The notes under the pieces were generated by a model. That model did not search any database. It saw only the letters and a list, made by a program, of their open reading frames with translations, and was not told the DNA's origin. Shown here in pieces: positions 1-10,690 of a stretch of DNA of 64,000 nucleotides. The number at the start of each line of letters is the position of its first letter. Position 1 is the stretch's first letter. This stretch comes from Furcasterigmium furcatum (Eukaryota > Ascomycota > Sordariomycetes > Glomerellales > Plectosphaerellaceae), in contig BCIA01000008.1 in NCBI GenBank assembly GCA_001599815.1, positions 744,001-808,000 of the forward strand. The letters are read 5' to 3'. The position numbers and the translations under genes were made by a program.

Positions 1-53
1 AAGCTTAGGTTAAGAAAACCGATACTTCACATGGAAGTTTTTGAGAAATGCAC

Positions 54-176
54 CTTGTGCTCTCCTTTCTGCAGGGTAATTTCGGAGAGTTCGTAATCGA
101 GGCCAAGCTCCCTCAGAGTAATCAAGACTCTCTGGGTGCAGGAAGATGCAGCGGCACCAAATACTTTGAGCGGCAT
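54..176 (-). CDS. Glutathione S-transferase, N-terminal exon (partial, runs off left edge)
   Basis: From the ATG at 176-174 the minus strand reads MPLKVFGAAASSCTQ and then continues through a stretch ending KGEHK. This is the start of the thioredoxin-fold domain of fungal glutathione S-transferases: the first beta strand, the S/C-containing glutathione loop, and the RVLITLREL helix. The family conjugates glutathione to electrophiles in the cytosol. After the Lys codon at 56-54 the frame meets a GTGCAT donor and soon a stop, so an intron probably begins at 53 and leaves the window. Only 41 codons are visible. The exon was found from the frame and the motif; it is short and the donor is not ideal. 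Confidence 0.6.
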
Positions 177-552
177 GGTGACGATCTCACGATGAAAGAT
201 TTGGAATGAACAATGTAATGAGACTGGAATGGAAACCTCAATCGACGGAAGGTCACATATTTAAACAGCTCCATCGGAGGGAATGCATAAGGGGCGGACA
301 GAACCAGATTCAGTATCTTTCCAGGTTGCCAGCATACATCCGTCATTACAAATGCGGTCCGGATGGGTTACCCTATTCGGAAAGGGACTGGGGAGCAGCT
401 GAATGCATTGGATTTCGGCACTCCAAACAGCGCTACGCCCGCCCCATATGGATGGACACGGGAATCGATCGCGTGCATGGTGTAGCCTGTCTGCATAGAC
501 ATTGGCCGTACCAATCAACGAGTAGGAATGATGGGGCCTTCTTCTTCGGTTT
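177..552. other. Intergenic: GST 5' flank / TF 3' flank
   Basis: 376 nt between the GST start and the stop codon of the next minus-strand gene. It should hold the GST promoter. The only open frames overlap each other on both strands and have no family signal. Confidence 0.6.
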
Positions 553-2029
553 CTAAACTGCAAAAGCATAGCTTCCTGTCAAGGTGTAGACGCCCCAGTA
601 GTCCAAAGATGGTCCGTCCCGTAACATCCGGGCTAGTTCCCCCGCAACTTTCATGTTCCCAACCTCCGCCATATTTTCCATACATCGAGTGATCCAACTT
701 TCCATCTGGGGGTCCTCCGTTGTCTGATGAACGAGATAAAGAGGACAAAGTAGGGTGTAGCATTGCAGTTGCTGCAACGGAGTGAATGGGATGCGGTTGT
801 CCAAGTGAGCACCTGGCAGGACAAACTGGGGCACTGCTGCGCAAATCTCCTCCATCATGTCGCAAATTTTCGTAGATGTGCCGGATCGGTACTCGGAAGC
901 TGCTTCGTGGCAAGACACCCGGATGATACCGTCCATGGCCATGCGCATTATTCGAATGGTGACGCAAGTCTGTGTCGAGAAGTGGTCAGGGTAGACGAGG
1001 TAGTGGCTGCCAAAAACCCAATCATTGTGTTCCACACAGGTCACACGTTGAGGTTTCCACAGCGCCTGAGCCTCCGCTTCCAGAGTTCCCAGTCGTCTTT
1101 CGAGTTCCTCTGCCCTTGCTGCCACATCCGCTGCGGGGGCGAGGGGCTCCTTTGCCAGCTCAGCTTTCAGGTTGACAATATCCATGACAATGCCCATGAG
1201 AGTCCACTTGGGGCCCGCCACATGAGAACAGAGAGTCCGGTACAGTTTCATCAGCTCAGCAGGGACGGGCAGACAGGCTGCTCCGCAACTGATAATCCAG
1301 GCCACGACAACACGGCATGCAAGCTGTCGGGATGTGTCATTGGACAGACTTAGCTTTCTGCGTGCGTTGATGAGTGACAAGGCCCCGGCGAGATGGCTCA
1401 TCCAAGAATATCCCTGGGGTTGGCGATTCATTAACTTCTCGTATTGGTCGAGAAGCAGCACTGACTGGAGCAGGTCATCGCTGCTGCAAAGCCGCGGTAT
1501 TTGGAGGGCCTGCCTGATCTTCCGAATGGCAGCACTGTACTTCTTGTTGGCAAGGCCTGCAATATCTGAACTGCTGAGTTGGAATGCTGACAAGGCCAGA
1601 CTGACGGCATCGACGCTGGTAAATAGATGATCGGAGACCGATGCCCGGGCGTAAAGAGGCGGCAAGGCACTGTAGCGTTGGGCTAGGCCGAAGATGCAGC
1701 TGGAGAAAAAGGCATTCCTAGCGCGAACATCCCAGCTCATATGCAGGGGAATGATGCTAGGCGGCTTGGAGAGGTGCCTTGAAACCAGGACTTTTGTCCT
1801 TGTCGACTGCGTCTGGTCCACAACTCGCAGCTCATGGGGGTCACTATAGCCGGGACAGGCCAGCTTTGCCCTCTGGCATTGGCCGCAGCCCCCAGCCCGT
1901 AGATCACACTACAACTCCTCGTCAGTACTAGTTTGACTAAAGATTGGAAGGCGTATTCTGGGGGCTTACTCGGAGCTTGCGCCTTTTGCAGGGTAGACAG
2001 TCTCTCGAAGGCCGGCCGACGTTGACCAT
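553..2029 (-). CDS. Zn2Cys6 fungal transcription factor (2 exons, 471 aa)
   Basis: Exons 2029-1970 and 1908-553. The 61-nt intron starts GTAAGC, has a TACTGAC branch site and ends TAG, just before the third zinc-binding Cys. The spliced N-terminus has Cys at 11, 14, 21, 28, 31 and 38, spaced C-x2-C-x6-C-x6-C-x2-C-x6-C. This is the binuclear zinc cluster that binds CGG-type sites in DNA. The rest (about residues 60-471) is an alpha-helical middle domain like the Fungal_trans_2/DUF3468 regulators, with a short coiled-coil-like stretch (AELERRLGTLEAE). The second exon alone has no ATG near its 5' end and needs the first exon for its DNA-binding domain. It is a nuclear regulator with no target evident from its neighbours. 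Confidence 0.88.
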
Positions 2030-3312
2030 TCCGGGGATGTATCATGTGCGTCAAAGCACCAACAAAATTTGCTACTGAAGCGGGGATCTCAGGTAGCCGT
2101 TTCCATCGCTAACTTCAGGTATGGCGCAAGAAGCAGAGGATGGATTGAGGCGGCAATGAGAAAGGAAAGCGATCGGGCTGTGAACCCTTGATGGCTTGGC
2201 TGTTGTTTGATGAGGGTGGTCTGGAGTCCATAATCAAGCCAATCCAGGCCCTGCTGACATACAATTTGGGGCCAACGCCAGTCCCTGGAAGGTTAGCCTT
2301 CCGGAGTACATTGCGTGGCTGATTAATCCGGATTTGTGCCCCTATTCCATCATCCTCGTGACTTTTGGTACTTATTGAAGTGCACCGCATTGCCCCTTGA
2401 CACGCGGAAACATGAGGATGGGGTAGCCGCGTATGCATTTTCCTGTTGCTGATCGAACATCTCGGGCCTTAAATGACAAGCTCGTCGATAGTAGGGCTGA
2501 GCACCCCAGGGCCTGATGCTAGCGGCTTGGCCGGACCACGCTGTCGGCACTGGGGTTCATCTTGGCCTCGCTGGCCCTGACACGAGGCAGCGGTTGTGTC
2601 TTCGCATCCCTCTGAGACGCAAGCGGGGCTCGTTCCCTATTAATAGAGTCAGTAAGGGGGAATACGGTCCCAATATCATCATTTTAGACCACATTCCATG
2701 TTGGTTTTCTCTTGTCAGGGCCAGCTGATCTGGCTTTACGGGGTGAGGTGTCTGGGTCAATTGAGCTTGGGTAGCTGAGTATTAAGCATGTAAGTAGGGT
2801 AATCGAAAGAGACCAACTTCTAGCTCCAGAAAGCATTGCTGAGCGGGAGGTTAAGTAGCTGGTCGAGTCAGGTAAAGGATTCTTATTACTTACAGTCAAC
2901 CCTCCAGCGAGTGCCCCATCACCTCGTTGCTATCCTAGGTACTTGGCTGTCTCTGGTCGCTCACCCTGGCAGGACCAGCAACACTGCCATCACCCGCCGA
3001 GAGCCCCTAGCACCTAAGTACCCTCGTGGGCAACACCAAAGGTCCGTAACAATAGAAACAACAAGGACGCGCGTCCCCCACGACAAATTGAACATCGTGT
3101 TGAAGGCACGAACAATTATTCTGCCTGCTTGGCTTGCCAGAGAAGGACGCAATGTGCGCTGCCGAGATCTATTGAGTGCAGTGAAGAGCTAGTCATCGTG
3201 AGTTTAAAGATGAGTTGCATACAGCGCCATCGATCGTGATATCGTGTCAATCAACATCCTCTTCGTAGCGACTATCAGACATCTTTTACAAAGGCGTGCA
3301 GTGCGAGCGACG
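2030..3312. other. Intergenic, no gene seen
   Basis: About 1.28 kb between the divergently oriented regulator and the subtilase. Short ORFs occur on both strands, but none has a recognisable motif, splice context or signal peptide. It presumably holds both promoters. Confidence 0.6.
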
Positions 3313-6211
3313 ATGGTTCTCCTCCCACGGGTTGTCCTTTTCGGAGCCTTCATACATGCCGCGACGGCTATCATCGCTCCTCGAGGCGGCACCCCGAACG
3401 CGGATCCCCGGAACCAACGAGCCTGCAAACGACATCCTCGACAATGCGTACACTGTGGAACTCAACGACGGCGCCTCCCTCGATGACTTGAGCTGCCAGC
3501 TTGAATCACTCGGCATTATCATCAAGCCCCGGCGCGTCCTGAACTCAAAGCTGTTCAAGGGCGTCTCTTTCGACATTGTCGACTCCACCGTTGCCGAAGA
3601 CTGGAATCATTCCAAGACCCTCGAGAATGTCATACTTGGTGCCGACGCTGCTAAGCTTGTTTGGCCTGTCCGGAGTATCTCAATGCCCCTTGATCGGGGT
3701 GAACATGCTGGACACTTTGATGGCAGTTCCGCCAACAACCAGCTCCGTCGCCGCAGTGGCCAAGCAGCTTTCGATGAGCCCTACGTGGCCCACGTCATGA
3801 CCCAGGTCGACCTTGCCCACGATGCTGGCTTCACTGGAAAGGGCGTCAGGATTGCCATTCTCGATAGCGGCATCGACGAGAAGCATCCTCTTCTTGGCGG
3901 TTGCGTCGGGCCGGATTGTATTCTGGAGTCCCGCTGGGACGCCTTCGGCGTCGATGTTTCCGACCCAGATCAGTTTGAAGCGGAGTTCGGTGCCTGGGAC
4001 TGTCGAGGACACGGAACGCACATCGCTGGCATCATCGGCGCATTGCCCAACGAGCTGGGCTTCCGCGGTGCTGCTCCCGGCGCCAAGCTTTCCGATTACC
4101 GCGTGATGGGTTGCGCCTCCTTGGGGACCGACGAACACATCGTGGCGGGAATGCTACGTGCCTTCGACGACGGCATGGACATTCTGTCAATGTCCATCGG
4201 TTTCCCTACCAACGCTGGAGGGAGCGTCCTCGCAGAGGCGGCGGCGCGCATCGTCGAAGCTGGCGTTCCCGTCTTCGCGGCCGTGGGTAACGAAGGCCAA
4301 TGGGACCCCATGTTTTTACCAGGCGCTCCGTCTTCTGGAGAGATGGTGAGCTCCGTGGCGTCGTACAAGCCGCTGTGGGAGCCGACCGTCTTCCTCGGCG
4401 GCAGCTACAAGACTGATGACGACGAAGCGGGAGTGGACTTCAGTTGGCGGCCTGCAACCAGCACTACCTTTGGTTTCGGCGGTGCTGACGAGCTTGTCTT
4501 TCCCCTCCTCGACCTCGACCGCCTCGTCGGGAAGTCGTCCAACGTGCGCGAGGACACGGGGTGCAGCCCGCTTCCTGGGACTATTCCAGATTTATTGGGC
4601 TTCCTCGTCATGGTCGAGTACACGACGGCGGCCGATTCCGAATGCTCCTGGGACGCCCTTCAGCAACAGAACTTTTTTGAAAGAGGAGGCTCCAACATCC
4701 TCTTCTGGGAGCGCTCTGTGGATCGTCTCGGAGGCAACACGGAAATATTTGAGATCAACAACGAGATCAACATCGGCTGGGTCACGTCCTCGACGGCAGA
4801 GCTTCTCCGTGATAGCCTTGCAGCGGGGCAAGATGGCGCCAACGTCACCGTCACGCTCAACGAGGTTCGCGGCGTTTCCTGGACGGAGAACAAGGCAACC
4901 GGCGGCCAGGTTTCAGAGTCAAGCTCCTGGGGTCCCAACTGGGACATGCGAGCTGCTCCCTCGTTCGGCGCGCCTGGTCACAGGATCCTCTCGACTATTC
5001 CGGGCGGAAGTCTTGAGGTCTTGAGCGGGACATCTATGGCGACCCCGTTAGTCGCCGGGGCCGCTGCCCTCCTCATTGAAGCCACCGGCTCACGCGATCC
5101 GCAGAAGCTGCACAACCGACTTGCGAGCACGTCGAGACAAGTCCCGCTTTCATCGACCCCGTATGGAGACTTCGATGGACTCCATCCCCCGACGCAGGCG
5201 GGCGCTGGTATGGTGCAGATCTTGGACGCGATCCAGGCCAAGGGCGTCCTGAGCATGACGAGCATATCCTTCAACGACAGCGACCATCACGTCGACGAGG
5301 TGACCTTTACCCTTGAAAACACCGGCACGGAGGACGCGGTGTACACCCTCAACCACGTGGCAGCCCGCACGGCCTATGCGCTTGGGACAACGGGATATCT
5401 GGACTCCACGCACTGGGACTCCTCGGCCTCGAGCGCCTCGATTGCCTTTTCTCCGGAGTCTGGCAAAATTCGCGCCGCCGCCGGGGAGGTGGTCGAGATC
5501 ACGGTCCGCTGCCGTGCGCCCGATGGAGTCGATCGGGCCAGGTGGCCGGTGTACACCGGCTACGTCACTCTCAACGGCACAAACAACGACAATCTTGTCA
5601 TTCCTTATGTCGGGAACGCAGGCTCAATGCGTGACGCAATGGTCATCTCCGCGGAGACTACGTATACCAATTGGGAGCCCAACAAGGTCAAGATCATTCC
5701 CCGGCCCCTCTCAACACCGACCCGGAACCTGGCGCTGCGCGCGCCCTCAGCCAGCCTCTCGGCCAGCCCCTCAGCCAGCCCCTCGGCCGGCCCTGACGAT
5801 GGCGGGGAGCCCATTCCTTCACCAGAAGATGACTACTTTCTTGTCGAGACCTTCACCCCGTTCCGCACCCGACAGCTCCAGGTTCATCTTATCCCGGCAG
5901 CGGGTTCCCACGAACACTCCAACGAAACGGCGCACAGCAACGGCGCCGGGTCATGCAGCCTTTCGACGCACGAGTGGCTTGGCCACGAGACTTTCGGACA
6001 AGTCTCGGGGTCGCCTCGAATTAACGGCTGGCCCGGGTCTCAGGTCGCGGTCGAGTTCGCTGGCATGTTGGCCAATGGGAAGGTCGTGCCGGAGGGGCAC
6101 TACGTGCTCATGCTGTCTGCTCTTCGTGTTTTCGCGGATACTACGAGCGACAACATCGAGGACTGGCTGACTGTCACGACTGATCCATTTTTCATCAAAT
6201 ATCGAGATTAG
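3313..6211 (+). CDS. Subtilisin-like serine protease (S8), apparent N-terminal frameshift
   Basis: The body (frame of 3296-6211, 971 codons from a GTG) has the complete S8 triad: Asp in ILDSGID (codon 3863), His in RGHGTH (codon 4010) and Ser in SGTSMATP (codon 5033). Before the triad is an I9-like propeptide (AYTVELNDG...). Between His and Ser is a PA-type insertion (about 4560-4860). After Ser come a beta-rich Fn3-like region and an Ala/Ser/Pro linker near 5740-5800. This is the layout of large secreted minor-extracellular-type subtilases. The only convincing signal peptide (MVLLPRVVLFGAFIHAATA, ATG at 3313) is in a different frame and should join the body near 3400-3420. No GT...AG intron fits there, so either one base is lost or gained, or the sequence is wrong. 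An alternative ATG at 3356 in the body frame would give a protein without a secretion signal. Confidence 0.82.
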
Positions 6212-6417
6212 GGTTAGGCATCGCCCATCCCGTGTCAACTCGGTACATAAGGCTGTCCTTTCGTGTATTATTAGGGTTGGTTAATGTTCTAATAAACACA
6301 TCGAGGAGGCCATACTCAGAATTCTAGATCATTGAGGGGGACGGCATCAACAGCATAATTCTGATCAGCCAGGACAACACCGTCGAGGAAAGTCGCCGTA
6401 TCTACTAGCACTCTGCT

Positions 6418-9400
6418 CTAAGAGTACCCATCTCTCAAAAGCCTCGCCACGGCCTCGTGGCCATTCTCTGAAGCTAGCATCAGTGCTGTCTGCCCACCTG
6501 AGTTCTTGAGTTTAAGGTCAGCCCCCTCCTCGACAAGAACCCGTACCATAGCCTCTTGGCCATAACTTGAGAGCCACGTGAGTACAGTCCATCCATTTTT
6601 AACACGAGCGTTGACGTCCGCCCCCTTGTCGATAAGAAGCCGTGCTATGGTTTCGCGGCCATGCCATGAAGCAAAAAACAGTGCTGTTCGCTCCCCATGA
6701 TCCTTGGCGTTGATGTCCGCCCCATTGTCGACAAGGAGCCGTGCGATGGCCTCGTGCCCTTCATCTGAGGCGGCGAGTAGTGGCGTCCGTCCCACATTAT
6801 CCCGAGCGTTGACATCCACCCCCTTGTCGACAAGAAGCTGTGCTATGGCCTTGTGGCCATGCCGTGAAGCAAGAAACAGTGCTGTTTGCCCACTCTGATT
6901 TCTGGCGTCGACGTCCGCTCCCCTGTCGATAAGCAGCCGTGCTATTTCTTCGTGGCCATTCTGTGATGCCCGGAACAGTGCCTGTGTTTTATCGTGGAGG
7001 TCAGCCCCATTCTCAATCAGAACGCGCGCCACAGGCTCGTGATTGTTCAGAATAGCCCGTTGGAGCGGGCTATGACTGCTTCCATCCTTCTCGTTCGGGT
7101 CTGACCCTCCGTGAAGGAGTAATTTCACAATGCTCAGCCTGCCCTCCTGGGCAGCCCATGACAGAGGTGTTCGACCTTTGTAGTTCGCCACGTCTTTCCT
7201 ACCCTTGAAACTGCCGATATCGTCATCAACGACCAGCGGAGGCAGGCCCAAAAGTGCAGCTATTGCGCCTGGATGACCGTTGGCCATGGCGGCGAAAAAC
7301 GGATGTCTGTATCGCTCCTGGGTGGCGGGAGCTAATGACTCTCTTTTCATCTGCGTGCGAAGGAGGTTTTCCAGCCCTTTGTCCGCCAGGACATATAGAA
7401 TGGTTGCATGCGAGCTATAGTGCCGAATTTTGAACCTCTCGAAGAGATTGATGATGATGATCCCATCCGAAGTAAAGAATCGAGACAGGAAGTCATCTTG
7501 GGGGATGAGAAGTCCGGCAGTATTCGCGTGGTGGAGGACCTGCTGGCTGGCATACTCTAGAAAGGGGCTTTCTTCTGCCGCAGCGTTTCGCTTCTTGTCT
7601 TCGTCTTCGGGGCTGTCGATGATCGCCTGTATTCTTGCTAGGATATCTGGATGATCCAGGTACGCAGTGCAGCAAGATTTCAGCCTCTCGTGGCTGCGAC
7701 TCTCCCATTCAAATCCAAGTTCAGGCCACAGGTCCTGGAGGCCCCTTTCTTTCACCAGAAAGTCCCGTACCGACTCGTGAATGAACTGCACCGTCGGCTG
7801 CTTAGACTTAGTGATCTCGGCGAGTCCTTTGGAGCAGCTGGTGATCAGCTTGACACAGTCCTTCATGTCTGTGACATCCGGCAGCTCGGCATCAACCTGA
7901 CTCGGCTGCTCGAGCAGGCCTGCCCACAAGGCATGGCTAAACTCCCCTGGGCTAAGGGGTCGCTTTGCGCAAAGAATCCAGAGAACACAGAGCTGTAACC
8001 ATTCCGGTCGTTCTTGGTCGCGTGTCACGATATTTCTGAAAAGGTCGCTCAGCTTGTCCGGGATTTCCGAAAGCTTTGTTCTGAGGGCAAGGGCCCCGTG
8101 GCTGCTCTCCTTGTTCAGGATACCCACCACTAGCACAATCCACATGAAAATGCCGGCAGCTTTGTCAAGGATCTGGGGTTTCATCTCTTCGAGGAGCGCT
8201 CGGTTCGTAATCCTGAGATGAGTCGTGACGTACGCTGCCAGGTCCTCTCCATGCTCTGGTTCATCCTCGAGTGTGAGCGAGATTCCGTCGCGGACGTCAA
8301 TGTAAGGGTAGGGTCGACTCGAGAAGAAGATTCGAAATTGGATCCCGTGGTTGGTGGCATCCTCTGCCAATTCCTCGAAGAACTGAACCATGTCTCGGAC
8401 CTCCAGCTCATCACACTCGTCGAGGGCGTCGATGAAGCAGGTAAAGGAGCGCTGCCCAAGAGCCATGACGGCGCTGCTGAAAAGCTCCCTCAGAGCGTTC
8501 AGGTCAGGGCAGTCTTGCTGGTTCCGCGGAACGATATCCGTGTCGTCCAGGACGAATTGAAGATCCGGGAACCCCTCCAGGAGCTGCATCAAGAGCGACC
8601 GGTACATCCCAGCGATGGACTTTTCCAACGAGTCGCCTCGCGCGTTGAAGAAGAAGGACGCGACGACCATGCCTGGTTTCCTGGAAGCGTTCTTCGTCTC
8701 GAGATACACAAACTTCATCATCGTTGATTTTCCCGCACCGGCTTTCCCTCGCATCCATAGAAAGCCATGGTTCTGCGATTGCTGTTGGGGGTCGAGCCAA
8801 TCCCGGTAAGCTGAGTGGCGGAGGAGCCAACGGCAGGTTTTCGAATGCGCACGTTCAATAGTGCTCTGGCGAGCATCGATTTGTGGGAAGTTAAGAGATT
8901 TTAGCAGGCGACATCGGCGCTCTGAATCATCATTATCCGCGGCGGTATCTGACTGGCTGGCAAGAGTGAAGTAGGTAGAAGCCCGGTCGTGGTTCGAATG
9001 GAAAGATGGAAGCACTTGCAGGAGTTCCCTTGCGTAAGCGGCGGCAGCGGCAGCGGCGTAGCTCTGCCAGCTTTTGTTCTTGTGGGAGTCCGAGTAGTCG
9101 CAAATGCCGCGGATGGGCAAGCAATAAAGCTTATCCATTATGCCGGCTGCTTCCATCTCGAAGCACAGAGCAGACAACCGCTGGGCGATGTCATCTCTTG
9201 CCTTTCCGTGTTTCATGACCTTGTTGCCGGAGGCAACAACTCCGTAATGGATGTTTGGTTTGTCGCAGACGCGCTCGCGTCGTGGCTCCAGTCTCTCCGG
9301 GTCACAGCTGTCACACGTGGGTGCTCCGTGCGGGTGTTCGTAAGACGCGCGAAACAGTCGATCAGGCTGGCTGGGACGGGTGTGGTTCGCAAGCCTGGTT

Positions 9401-9999
9401 CGCATGAGGGCCATTACTCGGGCACCCAAAGCATTTGGCTCGTGAATCGCTCGCAATGTCGTGACGGCGGAGAGTAGCCGTCGTATAGGAATTTTCGGAT
9501 CGGTGGTTATCTCGAACCGTCCTTCTCCGACCTCCTTGCCCATGTCGTACTGCATCACTCGCGTGCCCACGACGACGTCGCCCAGGTGTATGTCGGCTTG
9601 GCTGGGAGACCCGCCGCCGATGCCAACTATCAAGGTTGCGAGGATGTTCGGGAAACTGTGCTTCAAGTCCGTCGCGACCATGGCGGCGTCGTTCGTCCCG
9701 TACTGCCCGGGCAAGCACACCATGACGACGTTGTGCTGGTCGATGCGCCCGAGGACGTAGGTGTTGTCGTCGCCTTCGTGAACAGGCAGCGGCCGGTGTT
9801 TCTCATCTAGCATGGCGCAAGACGCCTCCAGTTCCAGGGGAAGCGCGCAGATCCATGCGATTGTGTATTGCTCGTGTCGGAGCGGGGTGGACGCATCATG
9901 AACAGCTTTCACCCGGCCATTGGACGCGATGTCGAAGGTCCTCGACCGCTTCGGGTGGCTCGCATCGGGTTCGTCATAATGATGCGGTCGTTTATGCAT
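6418..9999 (-). CDS. STAND/NLR-like protein: PNP-NACHT-ankyrin repeats (1193 aa, intronless)
   Basis: Start ATG 9999-9997. Residues about 45-335 resemble the nucleoside phosphorylase-like (PNP_UDP) domain common at the N-terminus of fungal NLRs (YTIAWICALPLELEA, LIVGIGGGSP, FEMEAAG). Next comes a NACHT-type NTPase with Walker A GKAGAGKST at residues 418-426 and Walker B FIDALDECDE near 520-530. The C-terminus (about 895-1193) has roughly nine ankyrin repeats of 33 residues (GHEAIARLLVDNGADINA type), with units at 6636-6686 and 6836-6886 clearly alike at DNA level. STAND proteins of this design are candidate nonself sensors: ligand binding by the repeats drives NTP-dependent oligomerisation. 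It is convergent with the subtilase, 206 nt away. Function is inferred from architecture only. Confidence 0.93.
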   Translation of the reverse strand: MHKRPHHYDEPDASHPKRSRTFDIASNGRVKAVHDASTPLRHEQYTIAWICALPLELEASCAMLDEKHRPLPVHEGDDNTYVLGRIDQHNVVMVCLPGQYGTNDAAMVATDLKHSFPNILATLIVGIGGGSPSQADIHLGDVVVGTRVMQYDMGKEVGEGRFEITTDPKIPIRRLLSAVTTLRAIHEPNALGARVMALMRTRLANHTRPSQPDRLFRASYEHPHGAPTCDSCDPERLEPRRERVCDKPNIHYGVVASGNKVMKHGKARDDIAQRLSALCFEMEAAGIMDKLYCLPIRGICDYSDSHKNKSWQSYAAAAAAAYARELLQVLPSFHSNHDRASTYFTLASQSDTAADNDDSERRCRLLKSLNFPQIDARQSTIERAHSKTCRWLLRHSAYRDWLDPQQQSQNHGFLWMRGKAGAGKSTMMKFVYLETKNASRKPGMVVASFFFNARGDSLEKSIAGMYRSLLMQLLEGFPDLQFVLDDTDIVPRNQQDCPDLNALRELFSSAVMALGQRSFTCFIDALDECDELEVRDMVQFFEELAEDATNHGIQFRIFFSSRPYPYIDVRDGISLTLEDEPEHGEDLAAYVTTHLRITNRALLEEMKPQILDKAAGIFMWIVLVVGILNKESSHGALALRTKLSEIPDKLSDLFRNIVTRDQERPEWLQLCVLWILCAKRPLSPGEFSHALWAGLLEQPSQVDAELPDVTDMKDCVKLITSCSKGLAEITKSKQPTVQFIHESVRDFLVKERGLQDLWPELGFEWESRSHERLKSCCTAYLDHPDILARIQAIIDSPEDEDKKRNAAAEESPFLEYASQQVLHHANTAGLLIPQDDFLSRFFTSDGIIIINLFERFKIRHYSSHATILYVLADKGLENLLRTQMKRESLAPATQERYRHPFFAAMANGHPGAIAALLGLPPLVVDDDIGSFKGRKDVANYKGRTPLSWAAQEGRLSIVKLLLHGGSDPNEKDGSSHSPLQRAILNNHEPVARVLIENGADLHDKTQALFRASQNGHEEIARLLIDRGADVDARNQSGQTALFLASRHGHKAIAQLLVDKGVDVNARDNVGRTPLLAASDEGHEAIARLLVDNGADINAKDHGERTALFFASWHGRETIARLLIDKGADVNARVKNGWTVLTWLSSYGQEAMVRVLVEEGADLKLKNSGGQTALMLASENGHEAVARLLRDGYS

Positions 10000-10690
10000 T
10001 GATGGAGCTCGTCAAAGGTAGTCGGGGAGTCGGGTGATGGAATTGTTGGGCCGAAGGAGGAAGTAGAGGGGAATGTCGGCGGCTGGCGACGCAGGAAAAT
10101 TGGAGGCCTTCAGCGGGCCGCCTGACGGCGGCCATGTGGCTGTTTCATGTCACGTGCGTCTTCAGGCTGAGCGACACGGCCCAGGTCCAAAATCATTGTT
10201 CTTTCACTGCTAACAAGGCAAAGCCAGGAGTATCGACAATGACTGAATATCATCATCTTCATCTGCGACCGATGGGAAAAGCGGACGCTCGGCGGGACGG
10301 ACCGTGTCGAACCCCGCTCGAACTTTGTTCGGCGGGTCCCGACTCGGTGTCTCCGGCGACTTAGGTTCCTAAACGCTTCTAGACTAGATCTATCATAGGC
10401 ATTAAGCGAAAAAAAAAAAATTGAACATGGACTTCTTAGTGGCATACTTCGTTCTTCTTGTTAAGATATGGTCGTGTCAGACTTGTTCAGTAGCTATCAA
10501 TGAGGCACAGTCTGCCAAAAACTCAGTTAAAACGCAGGCTTGGTTCAAGGCACATGTGCAGGACGTGTGATTCCTAGCTATTCTTTTCAGCAATATAGTA
10601 CTCTGGAATTCAGGAATTCAGGGTGGGCAGGTGAGGCGAGATTGCCATGCAGATCCGTCTCGAGTGCAAGCCTGCTTCGGAGAGCTCAGC
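10000..10690. other. Intergenic between STAND and P450 genes
   Basis: 691 nt containing the STAND gene promoter and the P450 3' flank, with a 12-base poly-A run at 10409-10420. No gene seen. Confidence 0.6.
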
